From: Leuctra nigra
Lineage: Eukaryota; Arthropoda; Insecta; Plecoptera; Leuctridae
Assembly: GCA_934045905.1 (NCBI GenBank)
Contig: OW203767.1
Location: forward strand, 16,991,073-17,055,072
DNA length: 64,000 bases
Direction of reading: 5' to 3'
A program made the translations under genes and the position numbers. Under the pieces are notes generated by a model, which had not been told where the DNA came from, did not search any database, and saw nothing but the letters and a program-made list of their open reading frames with translations. Of the stretch, positions 10,111-22,100 are shown piece by piece. Each line of letters begins with the position of its first letter. Position 1 is the first letter of the stretch.

Positions 10111-13100
10111 ATGGGGAAGGATAATAAAAGGGAAAAGGGGTATAATTGGCAAGCACGAAAAGTAGTGCATACTGATATAGATAATACAAGCACATCCAAG
10201 GTGAGCATAATTGTAACAACATAACCTAACATTTTGTCTAATGTTCTTTTACTTTTCTGAAGTTTAATAATAATACCTCTCATGAGGAGCTAAGGGCTTT
10301 GTGCAAATCTGTCTCTTCAATTCTACTCTGTAGATAATAATTCATAGTCGCACGAATGGATCTCTGCTTTCCCATCCTGACGTGATAGGAGTAGGACCTC
10401 CCTAATGAAGTCGGTGCGTTTTCTAATTTATGAAACTGCAAAATATGTGCAGATGTCTCAACTAAAAGTCTTTGTTTAGATCAAACTTGATTTGGGAACA
10501 GTTCCAAAGGGAAGCTATGACCAGTGCAATGCTCTTGTCATACCATCCGCTAAAAGAAAAACGAAGAAGAAAAGGGAGTCTGTTACGACAACAAAGCTGC
10601 TATCAAAAAAGCACCGTAAACGGCTTGAGAAAGTTGTTGAGCAGAAGAACAAGAAGGAAAATGTAAGTTATATTTTGGGTCAGGTAGACAATACCAAGGT
10701 AAACCAATTAATCTAGGGCTATTATATTTCTTAAAATTTAGCTCATTTCTATTGATGTCGAGAATTGCTATGATGATGACGCTAAGAATGGCTGATCACA
10801 ATCATAAGTGTAATAAATATGTAATTTCTGACGTAGAGAGCAAGTCTATTGGAAGCGTTGGCGCAGGTCCAAGCTCCAGCTGATCTTCTGAAACATCTCA
10901 CGTCGATATCCGCAATGCAGACCAAGGGCTTGAAGAGACACTTCAACGAAGTGGAGAACGGTGTTGATGACGTTGTCCGACCGGCGGAAGAACAACGACC
11001 AAGACGGATCAACAGCATTGCAGGAAGTGCCAAGAGAAGGAGGATGCTGGCTTTGCAGCAAGATGAGGATGAAGAGGATGAAAAGGAGGTTGAAAGAGAT
11101 CCGAATATAGTCGGGTTCGAGGTATTTGATCTTATTCGCAATAATAAACTTACTTGCTTGCAGCTCTATAGGGTTATCAATATGCCAATTTTCATTGAAA
11201 ATTTAAATATTAATTTCAACAATTTCTGCAATGGTAATTCTTGTAGATGCAGGTAACAATTTTATGTAGATTCTAAAACTTTTATTCTGAAAATCTATCT
11301 GCCCCAAATACAAATGATTTTGTAATTACAAGTGGTAATTTAATGTAACTCTGTTGAATTTTAGTTGAATCTGATCTGCTTGATTTGCAGAGCTCAAGTG
11401 ATTCTAGTGGAGAGGAGTCTGAAGATTCAGAGATCCCCAAGGCACTGCTGCCGGTCTCCCAAGATCCTGTTGAGAAATCAGATTCAGTCTCTTGTGGTAC
11501 CGATATTTCTGACAGTGGACATAAAGAAGATAAAAGCAGCACACAGGAAAAAACCTACAGTGAACAGAAAATACCAACGTTGATCATTAGTGAAGACAAA
11601 TCTAATAACGTGAGAGCAGCAAACAGAGTGAAGAGTAAGAAAGATGACAAGGACACTCCATCATCAAAACCTGCTGTATTCGTTCCAGTGCACCGCACGT
11701 AAGCATTATTAGTTTGTGTAGTAAATTAGGTAGTAGGTACCTTTGTATGTAGGTATATTGTGCAAAGCTAACAATTAGACAGCTCAATGTTACGTATATC
11801 CAAATTAGTATTTCATAACTTCACAAAAATGCATTCAAAAACTGTTTAATGTTCAATTAGGTACATAATTTTTGGTTAGGTGTCTCTCTACCTACCTAAT
11901 TTTTTGTTCTACCCCTCCCTATGTGTTTGTTATTTATTTTGGAGTATAATATAAGTAACACAGAACAAAGTGAACTTTGATTTATACATTTTCTGCACCG
12001 TCTTGTTTAAATATCCATTTTAATTAATACACTACTGGATTATCTGATGCAGCAGGTATCCTTACAACTGTGTTGGTTTGTTCTTAGAGCTGAGGTCCAG
12101 ACATCTCGGATGAAACTTCCCATCTTAGCGGAAGAGCAGGTTGTCATGGAGACCGTCAACGAGAACTCGGTGGTGATAATCGCTGGAGAGACAGGCAGCG
12201 GCAAAACCACCCAAGTGCCGCAGTTCTTGTACGAAGCCGGATATGCAAGGTAGATACTACTCGCACTCGACAGTAGATTCTAGGTCGGTTCGTTTACCCT
12301 GCCAAATCTGCCAAAACTGCCAAACGGTGTTCGTTTTGGAAATGTGGTAGCTTGTGGTAGCTCAGCCTGTTCGATTTGATGTTTGTGGCAGGCTGTTGTA
12401 GCCACAGGGGCGGATCTAGCCTCTTGTCATGGAGGGGGCGATTTTGGAAAATATGAAGGGGGTCTAGGGGTATCCCCAGCCAAAGGCGTCCGCTGAATTA
12501 TTGCCAGGGGGTGAGGATAATGCAAGGAAGACAATTGTCCCACGGGCTAAGGGGGGAACGGGGGGGCGGGCCCCCCACCCTGCCCCGCAGGGCGTTTTTG
12601 GTTTTTGGACACTTTGAAATCAAATTTTGAGACTTTATGAGGTGTATTTTGTTGAACAATTCATTATTTTTTAAGCTTGGACACTTTGGGGTAGTACCCC
12701 CGCTTTGCCCCGCAGGGTATTTTTTGGTTTGTTGACACGTCGAAATTAATTTTCTGAGTTTTTTGTTTAGAAAATGAAACAATACGGAAATAACACCACC
12801 AAATGTTTATGCTATCCTGACATCCTTGACCCCCAGTCACCCCTGTGGACGCCCATGTTCTCATCCACCAAATGCCTATCGACAAAGGCGATTTTTTTCC
12901 GAAATATTGAAGAAAACATTTAGTTTTAAGGCACTTTTAGAGCAAAGATTAAACCTTGCCAATAAATAAGCCATGATTACGATATTTTTGTAAATTTGAC
13001 GAAATGTAAAATCAATTTGCTGATCTTAATAGAAGGTGGAGGAGGAATCAGGGGGGGGGGGGGGGGGGCGATCGTCCCTTCTGCCCCTCCCTGGATCCGC

Positions 13101-16100
13101 CCCTGTGTAGCCAAAACCTCCCACTTCCTACACATGCTTCTGAGGTGGTTTGAGTAGTGGCAAAGTCAAAATGGCGACATTTATTTATATCGAGTTGAGT
13201 TTAAATGGCATTGATTTCCAACTATGTGTCGCTGAATGCATGGCGATCAAGCTGAGAGGTAAATGTACATATCTTTAATAAAATAAGGTCTTATTATTGC
13301 GTAATTTTTGTAAATACTATTGAAGGTTGTGACAAATCTACCATAAAAGCGTTCGTTTTGTGCGGCAACTTGTTATAACTCCGCCCACTTTTGGCTCTAC
13401 CACAGGCTACAACAAGCTGCCATTTGGCAGGTTTTGTGTGTGTTTAAATGAACAGACCTTCTGGTTTTAATTTCAGACATTTTTCAAGGTGTATTTTTAT
13501 GACTTTAAATAGTCGCTCGCTATGCACCTGTACTTTAACCGTTCTGAAACGGAGTCTTGTGCAGATTATACAAAGTACTAACTAACTACCTAACATTTTT
13601 AATTGAATTGTTTACACATTATCATATTTTGAGCTTTGATTGTTGTGTTGGCAGCTCTGGCCAGTTGATCGGTGTGACGGAGCCCCGTCGGGTGGCCGCC
13701 ATCTCCATGGCAATGAGAGTTGGACAAGAGATGAGCCTCTCGAACCGCGAAGTCTCCTACCTCATCAGGTTCGAGGGGAATGTCACTGATGACACCAAGA
13801 TCAAGTTCATGACAGACGGAGTTCTTCTAAAAGAAATACAAACGGTTAGTTCATTCGGTTATGAAGTTCAGTAATATATTCCTTCTCCAATCGCACCCTC
13901 TCACCCTCTCCGGGGTGTGATTGTGGAGAAGAACAACAAACCATATTACACATTAGAAGCGAGTGCCCTGTAAGAGCTTACGAGGGGAGTCAAACGGATT
14001 TCATTATCCTATCGGAAGAGGCTATCTGGTGGATGGAAGAGCTTGACATCTAACTCTAACTATTTTCTTGCATATTTATTAACGTATTAACGTATTTATA
14101 TTACATTCTTTTTCTTTTTTGATAACCATGTTTGTTGATTATAGAGTATAGACATTAAATTTAAATTTCAACCGTATTCAATATAATTGATGTACTAGTA
14201 CTGTAATAAGATAAATAAATACATAATTATAATTTATAGCTTGCATACCTACTAGGTAGGTTACACTTTCAAAAAAAAAATCACTTATTTCTTTTGTAAG
14301 GTTCATTTTACATTTAACACTGTGCAAAATGAATGACTCGTCATCACAGTTGAAACCAAATTTACCTATATCAACATTATAAAAACTGTAGTATTTTATT
14401 TCCTTTAATTTAAAACTTATTTTAAATTGTTAGTCAACGTCAATCCTCCAAGTGTGACACATCAATTCTTCGATGAATTGTGTGTTCTTCTTTAAAATGA
14501 GTGATCTTCCCCAGGACTTTCTGCTCTCCCGTTACTCCGTGATAATCCTGGATGAGGCGCACGAACGAGGGGTGTACACTGACATCCTCATCGGCCTGCT
14601 GTCACGCATCGTGCCGCTGAGAAACAAGCGCGGCCAGCCACTCAAGCTCATCATCATGTCGGCGACCTTGAGGCTCGAGGACTTCACGGATAACTCGCGT
14701 CTATTCAAGAAACCACCGCCCGTTGTCAAGGTAAGTGAAACAACTCATCCTACTCTTAATAAAACAACTAAAGGAAATTAATATTGTCTTGATGGGAATA
14801 AAGCTAGCTGAATAAAGTGTACTTAAGGTGGTGCAAGCACGAGCAATTTTGCCGCTTATTACAATCAATTTTTTGGGTATGATTGTAAACAAAATGGGTT
14901 GACGAAATTATTCGAAATTTTAATCATGATTAGATAAAAGACAAACTTAGGGTTAGCACCAGGCGCGTAGGAACTTTATTTTGAGTGGGGGGGTCAAAAT
15001 TATCGGGGATAGATGAATGTGAGGAAAAAGTAGTTCGCCGTTACAAGGGGGTCAAAGGGGCTCGCCAGCCAGTTTGCCCCGCAGGGCCTTTTTTGAATTT
15101 TTGATACAAAAGAATCGAATTTGAAGCTATTTTGGCATTCTTATGAAAGAAATGTACCTACAATGTGAGACATGCAATAATCTGTAACTATCTACTTGCT
15201 TAATCCCCATTGGCCCCGCAGGGAATTTTTTGAGTTTTTGATAAAAAATAATCGTATTTGAAGCTATTTTGGCATCATTTTCAAAGAAATTTAAAATGTG
15301 TAATAATATGCCATATTCTTCAGAAAACTTTAGACAAAATGCATTATAATCTGTAAATTTTTTATTTGATAAAATCCCCTTGGCCCCGCAGGGAATTTTT
15401 TGAGTTTTTGATACAAAAGAATCCAATTTGAAGCATTTTTGGCATTCTTTTCAAAAAAAAAAAATGTGTGATATGCAATATTCTTGGAAAATCTTAATAC
15501 ACAATCATTATAATCTGTTCGTCTTTTTATTTGATAAAATCCCCAATGACCCCTGCAAGGAATTTTTTGAATTTTTAGTAAAAGAGAGTCTATATTATGA
15601 ATCGATTTTGGAATTCCTTTGAAAATGAATGCAATAAGCAACAGCAATAAGCAATAAGACAAATCTCTATGTGTTTTGGTGTCATATTTTAACGTGTAAT
15701 ATTACATTTTATTCATGAGGATGATCACGTTGGACAAATGAGTTATTGTCTCATTGGTTGGAAACACCTCTGTTCAATTAGTTTTGCAAAACTTGGGAAA
15801 ATTTTGAGAATTCAGCCTCATAATGGAGCAAATCTGTGCATTTTTGGATCTCTCTATCAAATTTTTTGTATATCTGGGGGTGATATCTGGGGGTGTCAAG
15901 GTGAAAAGTGGGGGGGTCAATGACCCCCACTCCCCCCCCCCCCCCCCTTCCTACGCGCCTGGTTAGCACTTGGCACATTTATAATTTTTTGTTCTGTTAA
16001 TTAATTAGTAATGAAATAGTAACGTATGAAATTTATTTTAAAAAATGTGCCAAGTGAACATGTTTAAAATTTGAGATCAATTGGTTAACGGGTTTGGTCT

Positions 16101-19100
16101 CCAATCGTATTGGAAATTTCATAGTTTTTAGCAGTTTTGTTGAATAACAAGAGCCTAATTAACTAGGCAAGATGCTAAAATGAAAAAGTGCTACTAATTT
16201 ACAATCAGACTGATCATGTGAAAACGCTATCAAAGTTGCACCCACTGATGAAACAATTTTTCTCTCAATTAGAGTGTTTTTTCTAGAAAATACAAAGGTA
16301 TCAAATCTTATCCTGTTGGCAGGTGGAGTCGCGTCAGTTCCCAGTAACGATCCACTTCAACAAGCGAACTGCTTTGGATTATGTCTCAGAGGCGTACAAG
16401 AAGGCGTGCAAGATCCATACTCAGCTTCCGGAGGGTGGAATACTCATCTTCCTCACAGGTGCGCTAATGGGGTTGTTCACGCAAAACTATTGTAGATGGC
16501 GTTGCTGTCCTAACCGGAATAAGAACCAATCAAAATGCCGATAGAGCGCCAATCAAAATGCATCTAGCGGAATGGAAGGTTTTTAAACCTTGGCGGGAGT
16601 TTGATTCATAGATGTTGGATTCAGAGACCAACCAATCAGAGAGAGACACCTCCATTGCCGCTAGCGCTGCGAGTGAGAGCAAATGGCAGTGAACAACCCC
16701 ATTCCTCAGACCTCAACTCAATAGCAGCTGTTTAACAAATTGTGTAACTCCGTTTCTATCATTTTCTCAGGTCAGCAAGAAGTAAACAGTCTGGTACGAA
16801 GACTCCGAAAATCTTTTCCTGTTGGCAGTAGGAAGAATTCGTCAAACAACGATGAAGATGTAATTATTGAAAATATTTTTTGCATTGCCTGATTTATATA
16901 TTTAACATGTACTATATTTAAGAAAGTCACTATACATAATGGGATTGCTCCTCAAGCCGTTCAGTGTTTTATCTAGTATGCTTCTAAAATAATTTGCTAA
17001 ATTCTCATTCTGCATGCTGTTCATGTCATCGTATAAAAGATTTCTTATTCTTGAATGTTAATCATTCTGTATCAAGACACAGAATGACACAGAAGACACT
17101 GTATCAAGACATTGATGCACTGACGATGTGATGTTTATGATCTAGGAGGTGGAGGATGGGTTGCGAAATGCGCTGAGAAGCGGCCGAAAGTCCCGACGGA
17201 AGCGGGACTCGGAAGTACAACTACCTGTCATCGACCTTGACAACTTCTCGGTGGTTCCTCACGACGACACGGAAATTGATCTTCTCGGTGAGTCATTGAA
17301 CATTTTCTCAGTAAATTGATTTTTATTTTTTATTCATCAATCAATTGACCAATGTAGATCTGACCAAACTACGACGTCATAAAACAAAAGTCAATGTTTG
17401 GTCACAACCAAAGAGCTTATATACACAACAAATTGTACACATGATATTATTAGAATAATGTTGAATTCGAACAGAATTTAACAGTTTTACAATCAACAAA
17501 TTGCCGTTAATAATAGTATTGCTTTAAGCTATCTACTTGAATATTGTTTAGTCTTAATTAACTTCTCATAAGAGAGGAAGGACCTTTTTAAGTTGACGAA
17601 ACTATCCAGTGACAGACGCCATTAAAAAGTAAAACGCTTTGGCAACATACCTGGCAAAATATAATTTGTTTCGTTGTAGCATCCGTAAAAATTGTCCAGC
17701 ATATCATCAAACATGATTTATATGAGTTTAAATATATTGATTGTACTATTTCAAGTGATAAATTAAACTAGATTAACACCTGTTAGCTATTTCTTTGATC
17801 TTTCTGAATTTCATTTGTTTGAATGAAAAATTGTTATTTTCTAAGAATTCTGGAGTTGCAATGTCTTTCAAAACTTTTGTCTTTCAAAAGGCAACGCCCA
17901 CCTACATTGGTCAATTGTGATTTTTCAAACATATTTTTGCTTCTATAAACACTATAAAATTAGAACAATGGTACTGAGTGCTTATTACTCTATCAATGGC
18001 ATTGTCATTGTCGTGGTGTTAATGTCTATCTGCTAGTAAGATGTTGACTATCATTTCCTTGGCTCTGCAGATGAGAATGACGAGTTCCTGGCAGATGATG
18101 ATGACGAGGACTCAGTTGTGACTCAAGGTCAACCAATGTGGGTGTTACCGCTGTACTCGTTGTTGCCAAGCAGAAGCCAAGCCCAGGTATATACAAATTC
18201 AATTAATGATATCTTTACCTTAATTACACATAATGTTAGTTTGTAGTTTGTACTTGTATTATGAAACCCCATAAAAAACACTCCGTGTAAAAATACCAGC
18301 CAAGTCTCTTCAACTATAAAGAAATAGAAGAAATCTAAAAATTCAGCACTGAAAAGTAGTGATATCAAAAAATGAGCCAAGTCAAAACTTAATTTTAAAA
18401 ACCAAAATATACTTGGCGCATCGTGCATATAGATAGTTTAGAAGTATAGGCCAGATTTGTAATATACAGAAAATCTACTTACCCTAATAATGCCGTAAAA
18501 AACGATGCGCCAAGTATATTTTGGTTTTTAAAATTAAGTTTTGACTTGGCTCATTTTTTGATATCACTACTTTTCAGTGCTGAATTTTTAGATTTCTTCT
18601 ATTTTTTTATAGTTGAAGAGACTTGGCTGGTATTTTTACACGGAGTGTTTTTTATGGGGATATCACTAATTTTTTTAGTTTATTGAGCGAGCGAAGCGAG
18701 CGACTCCATTTGGCTCTTTTAGCACGGACCTCTGTTTTTTTGTTTTTTTTGTATGCTAAAGGAAGCAATAGAAGTCGCACCGTTTCACCGATCGACCTGA
18801 AATTTTGCACACATGTAAAGACAACCTTCTCTGTTTGCAGACCCAATTTTTTTTTGAAATCCATCCATTGGTTCATTGTTAAAATAAGTATCTCCTGATA
18901 GTCTAAAAAATGAAAATGGTCTTCGAGAAATGTGATCAAACTCATATTTAGCATGGTCAGTAAGACCAACAATGTCACTTATTTTACAAATTTTCAGCCG
19001 AATCTGTCAAGAAAGTATGCACTTATTGACATTTTTAATAGCTGTCAGAAATGAAACATTGAAAATGAATGTCTTTCCAATGCAACTGAATCTGATTTGC

Positions 19101-22100
19101 TTTAGGTACAAGAGTGTTTTGATGGTATGTACACTTTTTTAGTGAAAAGCAGATATTTTTATGTTTATTGAGTTGATCAAATTTGAATAATTCAATTTGG
19201 ATCATAGTTTCCAACAAATCATTTCGAGTTTTTAAGGACCTTGATTGTCTTTTCGTCAATTCGTAGTTCTGATGGCCGTGCCTCCCGTGTTTCTACTTGG
19301 CTGATTTTGCATCCAGGAGGGATTAGAAACATAAGCTCACATTTCAATAATATCATTGAGTGGCGTTTGTTCTCTTCTAGCGTTCACACGTCATTCCAAA
19401 TCTCTCCTGCATTGTGCTTCTTTTCGTTGATAATTTTGGCAATTTGGTGTACTTTGTGAAGGTATTAGTAAAATTGAATCGCTTTTAAAGCATAGATATT
19501 AGGTATCTACAGTTTTTGTCCAGGGGATTGATTATTTCAAATTATTTTCTTCTTGGAAACGTTGGATTTATTCCGTTTCTGAGCTTCTGTCTAGCCTGAC
19601 ATTTCCTTGAAGGTTGCTATTTTTTTTTGAAAGTTTTGATTCATTCAGTTCAAAACATTACGTTGTCTTATTTTAATTGTGGAACGTTGGATTCATTCCG
19701 TTTCTAAACTAGGGAGTTACTATTTTACCTGATCCGTTTTTTTGTGTGGAACTTTGATTCCTTTCGCTTATTAGTTGAAAGGTGTTTACTTTATTTTCAT
19801 ATTTGCGAAGTTTTGTTCAAGATTCATTTCGTAACATTACGACATTGAATACATTACGTCTTTGAGCACACATTTCGTGCATTTCAAACATTGTTGTACT
19901 TTAATTAGGTAGGTACTCTACTTCTTACTTTTTCATTACCTATCTTATCCCTATTTAAACATGCCGAAAAATGGAAAGACTTCTGCTAGAATGAAAGCCA
20001 TAAAGGCGAAAAAGCGTCTGCGTGAAATTGAAGATCAAGAAACTGACGAAGCTAAATCTAAAAGGTTGAAACAAAATGTCGTTAATAATAAAGCATCAAG
20101 GAGCAAAGAGACCCCCGACCAGACTGCTGCAAGGAGATACTCAAACAATCAACGCAATACCCGCTCTCGTGCAGCGGGTATTGCCGATTGACTGACCAAC
20201 TAAAAACTTCGCATGGTAATTGCTAGCAACATTTAAGGTATTTTTGCCAATTTTCAGTCTAATTTGTAGGTAGTTATTTTCAAAAGTTTTTGTAATTTTA
20301 GGGACATTTTGTGTGTTGGCTGTCAAATTCACGGCGACTTCGAATCTTCAGTTCAAGGCAAGGTAGTTAGAGCAGAAAGTTTCAAACGAAATGAAACTAA
20401 TGACCGTTTAACAGATTGATCTGATATTGTGTCCACAGTAATATCATATCATATGAGTGGTCCCAGGTATATTGTTTGAAGGATATCATGTGATTTTTGA
20501 AACTTAACCTGGAACCGTTCAATCAAAGGTTTAATCGATCAACTTAAAACTTAGCAAGGTTATTGGGACCAATATTTTTGGAAATTTTGGAGATATTTAT
20601 ACAAGTCTGTGACGAAATTCAAGAATTATTGGCTTTTAATGACATTTTCGATAGACATAATTTCGGTTCGAGGTGTTGCGTGTATCCGTGCTCGCTCATC
20701 AACGCGTTACTCAGAGCGTTTTCCTAGTTTAGGTACACAACTTGTAAGACGTATCGGAGCAACAATGAGAATGACTAATTCCTTTAAAAAAATGTGCCAT
20801 TTACGAATTGGTTACTAAGAAAATTTTTGTTTGGTTCTAAATATAAGCTTAAAGTGATATTCCACGAAGAATTGCGAAATCATCGTCCCAATCGGTCCAG
20901 CCGTTTTCGAGATATGGCTCACTTCCAGTTTTCAAAATGGCGGCTGCAATTACTGCCACCTAGAATTTATTTCTATAAATGTTATGTATCATTATAAGCC
21001 TTCTGAATATATATTTATATAGGTTTGTACTTTTTATATAAAGGGGAAGGGATTTTAGGCAGATTTCGCATAACTATGACGTCATTTCCGGTTTCAGTAA
21101 TTAGAAAAATTAATAATAATAATAATAATGTAATTTATTGAGCACATAAAATAGGTACATAATTGGTCTGTATTCAACAATCGAGTCGTTGATCTTCCAT
21201 ACATCCATCTCTTCTCTTCAGCTGCTTCACATCTTCACCATTTACCTACTTCTTCTTAATTCATAATAGTCATTAAAATTGTGCTTCAATATCAGTGGTA
21301 ATATTGGAAGAACATCCAAGCATTTGCTTTTTAGCTGAGGGAAAACCACTGAAAAAACATTCTCAGCAGGATGTAATCTTGATTCTCGTCTTCCAATATC
21401 ATTACTTCACGAATTCTCTTTCTTGAATGATAGCGAGTTTATCCTTAACGAGCGTCTTGAAAGCTTTTAAACTTAGGGTCTGCTCTTCTGTTGTTGTTGT
21501 GTTGTATGCTACTGAGGCTGAATAGGAAAAACAGTTCTTGAATTTTTTACTTCGATGAGTTCCAAAGTCTAGCTTATCTTTGGACCGCGTGTCTCGTAGG
21601 TGAATATCACGACGCTTTCTCAACTTATCATTTAAATACTTTGGCTCTCCCGTTCTCAATATCTTGTGCGTTGCGCATGTTAAATGTAGGCTTCTTCTCG
21701 CTTCCATCTTTAGCCAATGAAGTTTTTGAATGTAGGGACTTATATGGTGTCTTCTCTTAATATTGAATACAAACCTAGCACAAGAATTCTGGACTTTTTG
21801 AATACGACCTACATCTTTCTTCGAAATACACGGTCCGTAAGTCGGTTAGTTTCACTATTGATATTTCATATAGAGAGCCATCTGAATCGATTGGTGCTAG
21901 TTTCATTCCTATTGGTCTAGAAATTTTCGAGATATGACGTCACTTCCGGTTTCAAAATGGCGGCTTCCGGTTGGTTTTATAAAAGGGCACCTCAGACGCC
22001 AAAAGTGCACATGTGGTAAAAATTTCAGGTTGATCGGTTCAGCCGCTTAGGCTGCGGCGGTGACAGCGGTGTTTCCTGATATCTGAATCATCATCATCAT

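Noticed and set aside
18129..18428. A 99-residue minus-strand hydrophobic reading frame
   Set aside because: It lies mostly in the left arm of the foldback element and its mirror image reads similarly on the other strand; no start context or family match.
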